Part shown: positions 44,609 to 57,711 of the stretch, in pieces | How the letters are laid out: every line of letters begins with the position of its first letter | How positions within the stretch are numbered: the stretch's first letter is position 1 | Source: Lonicera japonica | Lineage: Eukaryota; Streptophyta; Magnoliopsida; Dipsacales; Caprifoliaceae | DNA: 64,000 nt | Assembly (NCBI GenBank): GCA_021464415.1 | Contig: CM038469.1 | Coordinates: 31,440,087-31,504,086, forward strand | Direction: 5' to 3' | Notes under the pieces: generated by a model | Databases searched by the model: none | What the model saw: the letters and a program-made list of their open reading frames with translations, nothing else | What the model was told of the DNA's origin: nothing | Made by a program: the position numbers and the translations under genes

Positions 44609-47600
44609 TGTAATACCCCGTTCATTTATTCACCGTGGTTGCCTTCATTTGGTCGCTCATTTCACCTCGGATGGTGAAATCACAATTTATGGAGTTTCAT
44701 AGTGCTCTGCCACCTTGCACCAGTCATATTAGTCTATTTACACTTGTGCGAATGATTGTTTAGTGATTCGGGTGGTCCGAATCGATTTCGGGTTGCATAC
44801 GGTGAGTTTCGGTCTTTCGCGATTAATGGTTTTTTGGCCAACTTTTGGATACCATAACTTCTTCATTCGATGTCTGAATGAGTCCCTGTCAGTGCCCAAA
44901 TCTCCGTATCGTTCTCCTCTACAACTTTCATGTTTGGCCTGGAACGAGATTCTAGTATCTCGGGGGTCCGAGAGGCCAAAACATCAGTTGAATTTAGTAC
45001 AGTGGTTCCAAGATCGATCTTGGGCTATCCTGGGAGGAAAATTTTTGGCAGAGAGCTCCCAAGATCGATCTTGGACCCCCAAGATCAATCTTGGTGTCCT
45101 GTGTGTCGAATTTTAACCCCTTTTAACCCCATTTTCTCACCATTTATCACCCCATCACACCCAAAACGACCCACACACCCCCACAACACCTCATGAGAGT
45201 TCTAGAAAGAGGAAGTGAGAGATTCATGAGGGTTTTGATGAATTATTCATCCTAAACCAAGATTCAAGCCCTAAATCCACACCCTCATCACTATTCATCA
45301 TCTCATACCTTCTTCTTCCTCCATGGATGCATGTGGCAAAGCTAAGGCTTCGGGATTGTGGCATCATCACTTCAATTAGCACTTTAAACTTGTGGAAAAT
45401 CATCATACGAGGTGAGAACACTAGTACTAAACTTACTTTTCAAATTATATTGTGTTGTATTAGAAATTTATACACACAAATTTGGGGATTCTATCAAAAC
45501 CCTAGGTTGTATGCATTCTATGGGGTTTGGGCTAGATAAAGCTTCGAATGATGATCTATATTGATAGAATATGACTTCAATTGCATGATTTAACATGTAA
45601 ATCCATGTTTTAGTTCGTATACGCAATGGTTCTTATGAAACCCATCTCGTAGTCATATGTATGACCTATAGTTTGGGGGGTTTTTGGATTAGTGCCTTAA
45701 AGATACTTGATTGTGGAATATAAGTGATGAATATGCCTAGATATGTTATCGGTTATAAGAATAGGGCATTATTCGTGAGACTTGTACTAAAACCCACTAA
45801 GGTGGAACCGAATGTAACAATCTTTGAGTATAGTGTCTTATGTAGGTTATTAATTGCTAGATCTAGCAATGATAATACAACCTTGGTACGTCTTAGAAAT
45901 GTGATGAACGTAATTTAGCGAGGTGCAAGTCGCCTTAGCCATAATAATAAGGGGCGAACATGCCGTAAGCGTACCGGTTAGGCGAGAATCATTAGAGCCG
46001 ATGCTTGGCTTGATAGAATAACCTGAGAACTATGATCGAATCATACGGCCGAAGTTTTACACGCTTGGCACATTACATAATGAGAGATAATGATAATGAA
46101 TTGATTGGCTTTAAAATGTGAATAAACATGCAACGATAAGGCTATAGTCGTAATGCGCCGATAGCCAAATGTGCGATGGATTATGTGGGCTTGTGATATG
46201 TATATATGTCAATGTTGAATGGATATATTGGTGTCGATATGATTACACGTGGTAGAATGATATTAATAATGATGTTGGGACATCTATGTTATACATGCAT
46301 GTTATTGATTGATGTTTGGCCAACTATCTATGTGGACATTGATTGTAAGGTTGTAGCCTTACCAAGGAGGGTTGTAGCCCTACCTTATGATTGGGTTGTA
46401 GCCCATTGAGTGCGGTTGTAGCCACAGCGGTTGGAGCCGCTATGATTGAGTACCGGTACTCGTTGTAACTGGAGTGGAGCCACCCAAAGCGGACAAGGGA
46501 AAGGGCTACCCAGTACAGTGCGGTGGTAGCCGCCTGTTATATTATCATATTGATGTATATTGCCTTATCGCGGATGAGTTTCGTAGTCCTGCATTTATAG
46601 CTTCCTTGGCTTGCGGATTAGATCGTGTGGCTCTATTAATGGAACGGTGTTCCTGGAAGTAGTAGCCCTACACTTAGGTGAAACATCCTAAGGTAGTTCT
46701 GTCCTCGGAGGAACGTGCTTGTACGGGTGTTCTTCTTGTTAAGTATTTGGAGTGTTGTCCCCGGGAAAATGTCTTGCGTGGGTTTATCTCCAAATGAATT
46801 ACAAGTAAGGACCGAGTCCCTGGGCAGTTCGATCACTTGGAGGAGACATGATTAGTTTAGAGCTTGGGGTCCTTCGGGAACCGATGCTCTAAGCCTAGTG
46901 ACCGCGGGGTGTAAGCTGAGGCTTTATACAAGAGATATGACATTTTGATCTTTATATGCTTGTTACTTGTATGGTTGACTGTATCATATCTCTTGTGGTT
47001 ATTATCCTTATTCATGTGATTACGTTGAGATGATTGTATGACCAGCATTACATGGGCCAGTTGACTACGGGAAACGAATCCATCGTAGTATGACGAACCA
47101 TAGAAAGCTAGTGTTTGTGATGAGATGGTTTTATACCAATGGTTCTCTGGTGATACAGGAATTAGTTGAGAGTATTCCATGGGACGTCTAGGGACGGCAC
47201 CAGTTAGTCGGATAGATAGCTTCCGGTGAATAGGATGGGAATCTTAGTGGGGATCGGCATGCACTTGTGTGTAGATTGCATTGCGTTGCATTTTTTTATA
47301 AACTTTTGTAGTAAAGCAAAGTAGTTATTTTCTATACAAACTTATATAGTTCCCACTGAGCCCGGTTTTGGCTCATCCCGTTTTCTAACAGTTTTGCAGG
47401 GCAAGCTTCGGGGTTGGAGCGTGGCATATGGTCTAGAAGCCTCTGATGTTCACATACTTTCGTAGTCCTTAAGATTAAGGACTAACTACTGTATCATCTT
47501 TTGTTATCTCAAACTATTTGTACGTATGTATGGGTTTTGAAACTATTATAGTAAGGAATGTGTAATTCCGGACTTGTAGAAATGATTTCATATGTGGAGT

Positions 47601-47823
47601 GGATTATAGATGTTCATTGATTTGGATTACATTTGTATATAAATGGTTTTAAACCTGACATGTTGGTTGATTCTACAAATGAACTCCACATGCCAAAATT
47701 TTATAAAAAGAAAAGTTTTTGAAAGTTGTATTTTTATGTATTTAGACCCGCCGTCGCGCACGGCATCCGTGATTAACCGGGTCCCGGAGGTGAAAATCTC
47801 ATAACGGGATTCGGGGCATCACA
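44609..47823 (+). mobile_element. Chromovirus (Tekay/Del)-type solo LTR, 3215 bp
   Basis: The element starts tgtaataccccgttc and ends attcggggcatcaca with a perfect ggctg target duplication (44604-44608, 47824-47828). It shares the 'cactgagcccggttttggct' block with the LTR ending at 17851. It contains three palindromes of the ccaagatcgatcttgg type (45008-45094) and about six ggttgtagcc repeats (46345-46430). No protein-coding domain inside, so it is a solo LTR nested in a Tat LTR. The open frames within it are not genes. Confidence 0.85.
45008..45094. repeat. Three 16-bp palindromes ccaagatcgatcttgg
   Basis: Perfect copies at 45008-45023 and 45059-45074, and one-mismatch copy (ccaagatcaatcttgg) at 45079-45094, all in the U3 part of the chromovirus-type LTR. 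Confidence 0.9.
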
Positions 47824-50188
47824 GGCTGGGACTCACCCACACACTAGAAACTGCTTCGGGAAGTTTTTGTCCAAATAAACTTGTTTTCAGGGGGACTTTA
47901 TCGCGTGACAAACCGGATTTTTGCATGACAAACCCTTATGTATCGCACGATAAACCCCCATGACCTAAGCCATCCATTTTCTGACATATTAGTCTGGCAG
48001 AAACATCACTTCAGTCGATTGTCGCGTGACATATTACCAATTATAACACGACATTTCCATTTTTGTGGGGAATGTTGCGCAACAAATTCCTCCGAGCAGT
48101 ATAATAGGCCATCACCCCAAGGGTTTGAGGACGGGAACTTTGGCCCAGAAGAAAGTGCTATTATATCTCTTTAAGAATATGATTTTTTTTAAGATTATCA
48201 AGTTTAAGTTATTATTATCAAATTCTCAAGGAATCTCCGAGTCCTTTCTCAATATTCGACATATTGACTTCTAGAGTCGAATTCTCAACAAATTCTGGAG
48301 AAGAAAAGCTAATATCTGCCGGATTATATTATGTCGAATTATATTTTCCCTCTTTCTTTCTTATTATATCGTCAGGAAGGTAAATAATGTTTCTTCTAGT
48401 ATTTAAAATTATATAATTATGTACTTGTTTTCATTTATTTATATATGTTGTTTTGTCTACTTTCTAATTGAATAAACTTATTGTTGAGTTACAAATTGTC
48501 TATTGTTTTAAAAAACAAAACCCTAATAAAACCATTTAAAAAAACCAGAAAATGTAAGTATATTGTCGTTCAGATAAAATCAAGTCTTCCAAACCCAGAA
48601 CAATAAAACTTGCTTAGGAATTGAAATCGGGTATATCATGTCTTCCATGTAGACTGCTATACACCCGATACACTCTCCTTAAGAATTTAAATCCATATTA
48701 AATCAATTCCAATAAATAGTCCGATCTTTTCTCAAAACGACAGAAACAAAGATGAGACTAGTATTATTATATGAGGAAATAATACTAGAACTTCCTCTTC
48801 AATTTCCAAAACTATAAACTTTGCCATTTGTTCTTCATTTCTCACAAAGCCAAAAATATCGGATTACGGAATACAAAGGTTTTCATCTATTTCCCAATTT
48901 TTCTTAAAAATCAGATTTCTTTATAAAATTACTTTAGGAAAGTAGTAGACTTCTTAGAAAAGACATCCAAGTTTTTTAACATAGAATAAACATATAAAGC
49001 CATTTGAGAGTGAAAAGGTGGAATGGGTGTTTAATACCTTCCCAAACCGTAATATAGTTCCCGAACCCTATAGGATCCTGTTTTCGTAGACAACAATGTG
49101 TATGAATAAGGCTTGCCTATGGCCTTTATCCCTATACAAACTTCTTGTACATTTTCTCGTAAAATGTTTTGGCAACTCTAAATGAACCCATTTGCATTTA
49201 GAAGTAGTAAAATAGGATTCATCCTTTATATCGAAGCAAATAAAACAAAGGAATCCTTTCCAACGTCTCAGACCCCCAAACTAGGGATTGAGACCCGGGG
49301 TCGCATTTGTGGATTCTCACAACTCTGTTTTACTACAAAAGCACTTTTGCAGTAAAATAATTTATTGCCTTTTTTTTGTTATTTTGTATTGCTTAAAGCC
49401 CACGGATTATGGATAATTATAGGCTTATTTTAGAGTGTTTATTAATTTCCTTACTGCAATAGCAATATTGTAGGAGTTATTCTTTTCATTTTCTAAGTAA
49501 GATTAGTTCCCTTATTGAATTAGGATTATAAGGTTTTGTTTTCTCTTATTTAGGTGATTGTCAAATATTATTAAGGTAATTCTGATATGCTATTATTGAG
49601 TGTTTTAACTCCTTTGAGTTCTCATTCGAACTTGTTAAATGATTTGAATTGATTAAATTCAATTGTTCTGGATTTATCAATCAATTCTCTACCAATTGAT
49701 TGTGGCATCTTCTTTATACCAAGGTTTAATTATTGTTTTAAGGGCTGGGTTAAGGTTTTCACCATCCATATTTTCGACAAAATTCCAAGGTCCTTACTAC
49801 GTTCGTAGTCTAAGGGTTGAGGATCCATCAAACTGGTAAAGAAAACAATTCGGGATCACATCATTTCTCATTATGGGTCAATCCAACTCATTGTAGGACT
49901 TTTGCTTTTATGTCCCCTCGAGGACAACACTTTAAAAGAACAAATTAAAAATAAATCAATCGACAAATCAATAAAGATCATTGTTTTTATAACTTATTGG
50001 TGGGTGCAAATTATTTCATCAATTGATGATAAATAATAGTGCAGACTTTAAACACGTACAATACATAAATTTTGAAAAGGAAAAAAATGGAAATAAACAT
50101 ACAAGGCATTACAATTACAATATAGACATGATTAAATACTAAAAATCCCCAAAGTATTTATTCTTGGAAATGAAAAGGAGATACCATC

Positions 50189-51797
50189 TCACATATCCAA
50201 TATATTTGTGAAAGTGGGAATACTTTGTTCATGCCTGAATAAATTATGTGGATCAACTGCAGTTTTCACTTGAACTAACCTCTTAAAATTATCTTTGAAG
50301 TATTTGGTACCCCACTTGCTTGCTTCTTTGTAGCTCGTCCCTACTCCAAGATCAAGATCAACGTAGTTCGCATATGCCCCCCTTGGATTCTTAGAGACAT
50401 AAGAACCCAAATAGCTATATAGTGATCTGCTGAAGTCCAAACGCCTATTTTGTTCCTCCATTGTTGTATTTGCGTCCCACATAACTCCAATGAACATCAA
50501 GTATAAGTTTCCAGCTCTATGGGGGTACGGAAGTGCCGACTCTGAGAACTCGTACATCCTTCCACCATACGGGGACATATCTATAACTATCGCGCCGTCA
50601 TCTACTTGAAAGTACCTTTCCCATATCCCTTCAAGCCCTTCTACAGGAATTGGCATTTTCACGTAGTCTGATTTTCCTTTAAGGTATTGCCTAGGGATGG
50701 CAGATCTGTTAAGCAAAACCTCAGTCGATTCACCTAATGTAAATGCACTACCTCCGGCAAAGAATAGCGCAGATTTGATCCATGGCATTTCCATACAGTC
50801 TTCTGTCACCAGACCCAATTCAGGGAAGCTTTCTTTCATTAGTAAAAGTAACCTATCAGCTCCTCCAAGGAACAGCGCTTCAAATGTGATTTGAACTGTT
50901 CTTAATCCATCTTGAGTTACCGCTGTAATTGAAGTTCTAAGATAAAGATCTGTATCCAATTTCGGAGCGACGGTTTGCCATTTATGAAGCAACGCGGTAC
51001 CATTTTGTTCTATGGTCCGTCTAACGGCAAAAACGGTCACAATACTTGGTACAGCAACTAACTTCACCTTCCATGCAATAACGATTCCGAAATTAGAAGC
51101 AATACCGCCTCTAATGGCCCAAAAGAGATCTTCACCCATTGACTCTTTGTCCAGTATTCTCCCATTAACATCCATAAAACGAGCATCGATAACGTTATCA
51201 GCAGCAAGGCCATACTTACGTTTCAATGTGCCATATCCTCCCCCACCAATGAGCCCACCTGTGCACACAGTCGCCCAAAAACCCCCGGGAAAGCCATACG
51301 TACTACTTTTTTCAGCAATTCTGTAGTACAGTTCCCCGAAACTCGCACCACTACCAACCCATGCGGTCCCACTGGCAACATCAACATCGACAGATCGAAA
51401 GTTAATCATATCGATCATGACAAACTCGATAGGGGACACTGTGGAATAAGAAAGACCCTCGAAATCGTGGCCCCCAGCCCGAATTCTTATTTGGATATTG
51501 TGTTTCTTGGCACAATAAAGGACTGTTTGGATTTGGGATTCATGGACAGGTGTCACAATAACTGCAGGTTTAGTTCTAGCGGATGATGCAAACCTTAAGT
51601 TTTGAATTGAGAAGGCTAATACAGAGTTGTATGAAGAGTTTTTTGGGGTGTAAATGACTTGAGAAATTGGGGGGGAGTCTTCAGAATAATGGGCGTTAAG
51701 GCATTGAATAACAGCTTTACTAGCTAGTTAGAGCTGAAGAAGTTGCACAATAAAGAGAGGGAAGAAGAACAAAGAGAAGCAATGAATAAGACTTCAT
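50189..51797 (-). pseudogene. BBE-like oxidase copy C, broken by a 4-bp duplication
   Basis: The expected ATG is at 51797 (MKSYSLLLFVLLPSLYCATS). Copies A and B read ctagttagag where C reads ctagctagttag on the plus strand, i.e. four extra bases at about 51720-51727. The frame therefore ends in TAG directly after SALTS, codon 24. Beyond that the other frame is open for the whole remaining length to 50189 with the same motifs (RAGGHDFEGLSY, FPGGFWATVCTGG, YANYVDLDLG), and no other stop. Any product would lack the signal peptide and the N-terminal cysteine region, so a normal secreted enzyme is unlikely. The otherwise clean frame indicates a recent lesion or a sequencing/assembly slip. The promoter also lacks the CACGTA stretch found in A and B. 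Confidence 0.9.
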
Positions 51798-51845
51798 TTT
51801 TTCTTCTTGTGAATTGGTACATAAGATATGGCAATGTCAACTGTC

Positions 51846-51853
51846 TATTTATA
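51846..51853 (-). promoter_or_regulatory. TATA box of BBE-like copy C
   Basis: TATAAATA on minus, 48 bp before the former ATG. The spacing is shorter than in A and B because about 6-8 bp including cacgtac are missing. Confidence 0.65.
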
Positions 51854-51859
51854 GGCAAT

Positions 51860-52715
51860 TTTTAAGAGTCCGTACTTTTATCGATAAGCTAAGAGGGGAA
51901 ATGAAATGATTGTGACAAAACATGCATATTGAGAAGACTGGTCAATAGTAATCAAAATATATATCAATTAAAGTAAGCTCAAACTCTACGTAACATGAAT
52001 AGTTTTAAATTCCAACAAGGCTAAAACGAGTTGGACTAAGTTAAAATCTCATAAAAAAAAGTAATTTTAAATTCCTCAAGAAATAGTTAATGTATTAATT
52101 AATTAATTTATACAGGCTTGGGGTTCAAACCCTATAAGAAATAGTAATAAATTCTACTAAGGCAGGGCCGGTCCTAATATATAGAGGGTTTTGTGCGAAA
52201 GTTAGAATATAAGGTCTTTAATTTTACTCTATAATACAAAATACTTATTGTGACCTTATATACGTTGATATAGTATTCATTATATTTATACCCTTGCATA
52301 AGTTATATATATATATAAAAGGTGGTTTTTTTTTTTCATTCTACTAAATACATCCGCACATAGTTCTGTCTACTTTTTTGTTATAGTAGTTTTCTGTCCA
52401 CCAATTATTATGAAGGCCGGTTTCTGGAATTATATAAAGCTTGTTTATAAAAAAAAGAATTAAGTTGTTTTGTAAAATATTGCTTATATGTATATATATA
52501 TATATATGAAGGCTCATTTATTCTATTTAAATAAATATCACCGTTAACATCTTTAACTCGGGTGATCGAGAAAATGAATTCATGCATATTTTTCACCTCC
52601 CACCAAATTATCAGGTTTTCTTTTATTAATTTTTAGAGAGGATTTTCTTTTAATATGTGAGATAATGATGGCTACGGCGGTATGAAGAAACAATAATTGT
52701 CAATATGAATTTGAC

Positions 52716-52757
<42 letters not shown>

Positions 52758-55700
52758 TGGTTTAGTACGTATTTATGTTGTGGAAAGAGACTTTGGTTAA
52801 ATTGCCGGAAAGGGGAGGAAAAAGTTGCAAAATGGAACACGTATGACAAGTATCGTACTATTTTGGCATGTATTTCTTCCAATCTTTAAGAATTTTTTTT
52901 TACAAGAAATATATCTATATTAATATAAAACGGAAGTTCTCTGACTCAAATATGACATTAAATTTTTGTAATTTGTCTTACTTTTTTACAAGATATATAT
53001 TTATATTAATATAAAACGAAAGTTTTTTGATACATGAAAGTTTCTCAGCAAACTTGGAATGACCGCGAAAGGATATTTGACTTTTATATCGTGTCATAAA
53101 GTATATAAGCAAAATGCACTTTTTAAATGAGAGATTGACACATGGACTTTCTTAATTCTGCATTTACTTCATCGCTCTGTTTTGTGTCTATTTTATGCAA
53201 CCATTTCTCTTCAGTGTGATGAAAGGCCGCTAACATTTTGTTCTCTTTTGCGTTGGTTACTTTCGACCAAGACCTATTTTTTCCCTTTGTATGAATTAAG
53301 TAATTTCATTTATGTGGATTTGATTTGATCTGATGATGAACGAAATGATATCCGAACATAAGCAATTGGAATATCAATTCAACTTGATCAATATCTATAG
53401 TAATTAGTTTATGTTGGATTTGATTTGATCTGGTGATGAACAAAATGATGAATTAATCGTAAACTGTGAATCAGATAGAGCACGAGTCAGTCTAACAACA
53501 TGATGTATTATATCAGCCTCCGCAGATGTTTAATATGACCCAATGCAAATGTTGAATCACCACCGGGTAAATAATCAGAATCTAAGATGTTGAGTTGAAA
53601 CTAGACAATTAAGGGTTTATATTTCAGGTACTTAAAGATTATATTTCTTCTTCTTTTTTTTTTGTAAGATAATATTGGGTATTTCAAATTACAAAAAAAA
53701 AAGGAAGGAATTTCGGATTTGTGCCATATCTAAAGTAAAAACAATATTTTAATTAGCATTGTAATTTAATAGTGTAATTTTGTTCTGTTTTGCATTCGGG
53801 CTGTTCGTATTTCTTGATTTGAAAAGTGGGTTTGGGAGGGAAAAAGACAGATAGTGTAATATGTGGTTGATAGTTGATCACATCCATTATCAATTTGACC
53901 ATGAATTGAACTACTTGATGCAAGTTGTACACATTTTTTCAACGACAATTGATTTGTCCCATAGAGATCAAGTATATCTAAACTCAAGCATGTTTACTAT
54001 ATTTCCACGGTTTCTTAAATTTTCGCTCATCATACTCTTGATTACAATCACACGGCGATTTGGTTACTCTGTTAGTAACATCGACATTGTGTAAAGACCT
54101 GAGTTATATTGCGATAAAAAAATCTCCAATAAACAAATTATAGAATGATCTATTTCATCCGATATATTGGTGTTTAATGTTGTGAATTGTGCTTCTCATA
54201 AGCACTGATTTTGCCTTCATCTTTAGAGGGTAGACCTGTGAAAGTAGCACAAAATGAAGATGTATATGTTTTTCGTTTTTATCATCCCAGTGAAATCAAG
54301 AGATTGAGAGACAATTTTTGGCTTCATTTTTGTTTTTAAACACGTGATTGTTGTGGTATGAATAAAGATGGCAATGTTGTACGTGGGACAATTTTTGTCC
54401 CTCTTTTATCATATATATGGATTAATATTTAGATAAAAGAAGTTTTAAATCCGTTTCTTTTTGGGTCATTTTAAATGCACAAATGTAATTAATCTTTTCA
54501 CCTCACTAATTTTTTTTTATACTACTAGCTAGTTTTAGCCAGAAAAATCCATGTAAACTCACCCCAACCCATTTTTCTTCGTTGGTCGCTACAGCTCTTT
54601 CTTATTTCTTAATTCTCATCCTACTTTCTTCTTTCCCTTCTTTTCCCAAAGTTCTTTCTCTCAATTCTCTCCGCTCCCCTTATTTTCCGGTGCATGAATA
54701 GTGTTATTTCTTTTTTATTTTAAGCAAAACTTCACTAAAATAAATAAATAAATAAAAAACCTATAGGGTTAAATTGAGTAGGTTGAAATTGAGTCATGTC
54801 CCATGGCCGATAGATCAAGTCGTTTGGATGAGAGTGAGGCGTACTTTGTGAGAAGAAAAACTAAATAGAGGTAAAGATGAATCACCTTTTAAAGAGTTGC
54901 GTTAAACTTTGTACATAGTATGTATATGCAGAGTGCATTTTTGGTACGGACCGAGCTTTTTAGCGACGATTTTTCGTCACCAAAAAATTGAGGTGATGTT
55001 TTTAGCAATGAAAAAGAGTCTCAAAAAGTAAAGTTCATACGGACCGGTTTGCATTTGAATTTTTTTGTATTTATGTATATATAAATGTCCATATATAGTG
55101 CTTTTCAATATGAACAATATATTCAGTTGATTTTCAGATTTTTAGGGATGATGTTTTGAGTTGTGTGAGTGTTCAATGCACAAATGAGGCACTAGAGGAT
55201 TGAAATTTATGCATGTATACACGATCGAATTGATGAATGAAGTTTATAACTTATGACGAGGGTGTGAGAGAGAAAGCAAGGGGATTGGTGTTGTTTGCCA
55301 TTGCTTCAGTGATGTATTATTACAATTAATTAGTTCTGAGAATAGATTTCTTATTTTAGCGATAATAATTTGTGACTAAATATTTGTTTTTTACATGTTA
55401 AATTTTTTTTTATTTTGTTTATTTTTTTTTGTAAACACACCCTACTTGGTGGGTGGATTTTAAGGTTTGGGTAAAAAGAGGTGGCGTGAGATACAAAAAA
55501 CTCAAAATAGGGGTGAGTTTCCAAATTTTGTGGGTGTATTTAAATTCACTTTTCTATTTTTTTGGTATGTGCTAGAATTGTCTGGATCAACTTTCGTACA
55601 CCTAAACTAATCTTCTTTACAGATAGTGCTGATGTTGGTTACGAAGGATTTTGTATCTACTGCGATTCGATATAGACCGCTCTATTGTTGTTCTTTTCTT

Positions 55701-56405
55701 TTTCCAACAATCTCTTGAACTTAAATTGTGAAATTATGAATCTAAACATGGGCAAAACCTTTTTTCTTTTGTTCAAAAAAAATCAAATTCAGAAAGAGAG
55801 AGAGAGCTGAGTTGAATCTTGGTGAAAAAGTTCATGAGTCATTCTTCCATCAAATCTCCCGTCGTCTAGTAAACCCCTTCATAATTTGTTCGTTTGTACG
55901 TACATGAAAATTACGTTTTGTGAGGGACCATGTGTTCGTTCATCTTTTAAGATTCTTTTATATATGTTAGTGTACTCTCTTTTATTTGTGTTCTTAGACA
56001 ACAAATCTAAGTCAAATAAATAACATTTCATATACGTAATAGGCTCATCAATAAGCTTCTACGAAATATTGCATTTATTAAAAGGTGGTATTATATATTA
56101 TTAAAATAATTATCTATATTATTATAATAATATACAACTTTAAAAGCATATGATGCAATTTCTCAAAACAGTATTATAATATGGTAAATAAATTATTATT
56201 TTGATAATATGATTACTCTTTTTAAAAATTAATTAACTCACTAAATATACTAAGTACAACATTTTAAAATTTGAATGGAAGGGTGCGTGATTTCTTTGTA
56301 AAGTGCAAGTGCCGCATCAAGACTCTACGAGTGCATTTGATTGGCTTACTTATCAAAACATTTGAAATCCATACGCAGGAGGTAAAAATTAAATATGGAT
56401 TTTTG
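51860..56405. other. Intergenic DNA of block C
   Basis: Noncoding AT-rich DNA aligned with block A 9000-13600. It has an (ag)18 microsatellite at about 52719-52754 and (ta)n runs near 52488-52506. No gene seen. Confidence 0.5.
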
Positions 56406-56410
56406 GCATA

Positions 56411-57711
56411 TGTTGGAGCATCACAATATAAGTACTACAATAGTAAGGAGTACTTTAGTTGAAAAACAATAATGATATTAAAATTGAAATTAAATTAACG
56501 ATATCAAAGTTCCTGAAAATCTCCATTGTTTTGGATGCCAATCAAAATAATTTTACTATTAATAATATCAATGGTGAGGAGTAAATGAATTAACATGCAT
56601 CGAAGTAGAGACCCATCTCTAAATTATAAACCTTTCAAAAATATAATGATTTACGATAAAAACAACAAATAATAGTGTACTACTATTAAGTCTATATAAC
56701 CAACTTTGTTAAAACAATATTAACAGAATAATAATGCCAATATAAAATCTTACGCTTGTCAAAACGAACTGCAAAAATATTTTATTAATGGAACGATAGT
56801 ACCATTAACTCGAAAAGAAAATTTTGGGTTGAGGGGCGGACTATGTCGCTCTTTTTAAGATGTTTCGCGACTTTGGCCAAATTGTGTGCTTGTAGTTTGT
56901 AAATGTCACGCCGTCCCCAGGATACAACAAGCTCCAGAATCCCCTCTGTCTCGATTTTTCTTGCACATTGAAAAATCAGAACACCAACACCCTTGATAAT
57001 TAATGTTGAAAATTGGTAGACAAATTTCGTCGAAGAGAACAAATAATTTTTTTTTCTTTTCTTGGTGGTCTCGGTTTCTTAAAAAAAATGAAGAAAAGAA
57101 ACCTCTTTTTTTTATTTGCTCACTAAAAGAAGAAAAATAATTTTTCTTCTCCAATATTTTTTCTTTATACTCACGGTTAGCTCAATTTTTTTTATTTTTT
57201 TTTGTTTTCTATTCTCTCACATTCATCAAAAAAGGAGAAAGTAATATATATATATACATACACAACTTGAACAACAAGTGTAGAAAAATAAGGATGCACT
57301 CTCCATTTCCTTTGGCTCAAGCTAACCATATTTAGTGAAAGAGAGAGAGAGTGGAGTTGTTGGCCAAAATTAGTGGGGAGGTGAAAATCTCTCTTTGTTG
57401 GAGACTTGTCAAAAATTTCAAATTCTAAATATCTAAATAAATTTTATTTAATAAAATAAAATTTTCAAATATATTTTGTTCAAAAGAATATATTCAAAGA
57501 AAGTCTGAGTCTAACCCCGAGTCGGGTCAGTCCAGTACGATCGTTGTGCATGTGTGGTAAGCCACACATATAAAAGTCCCCGTCCAATTGTACGAAAATT
57601 GGGAAAACAAAACATGTATGTAAACTCATAAAAGAATTCACATTCTCTAATGTAGGACATAGGTAATGAAGCTTGCTTTAGTTTTTTCAAAATACACACC
57701 AAGTTCTAACA
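56411..57711 (-). repeat. LTR (3' LTR in element orientation)
   Basis: 1301 bp, paired with 61078-62376 with roughly nine of ten bases equal by eye. Divergence of the pair would date the insertion. Confidence 0.9.

Larger units (their letters stand above)
44537..49321 (+). mobile_element. Tat 3' LTR of block C, split by a nested solo LTR
   Basis: It starts tgtagacatcccaatccgtg and ends gtggattctcaca at 49321. Removing the nested element 44609-47823 and one target duplication leaves about 1.56 kb, close to the 1.66-kb LTR at 4576-6237. The rejoined neighbourhood (…aaggctg then ggactcaccca) aligns with the new LTR at 63573-64000. The tcgcgtgaca / tgcgcaacaa palindromes at 47890-48085 precede a TATA-like tataatagg at about 48100. 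Confidence 0.65.

Noticed and set aside
52719..52754. (ag)18 run as a regulatory GAGA element
   Set aside because: Simple microsatellite far from any gene start and not conserved in the other blocks at this length.
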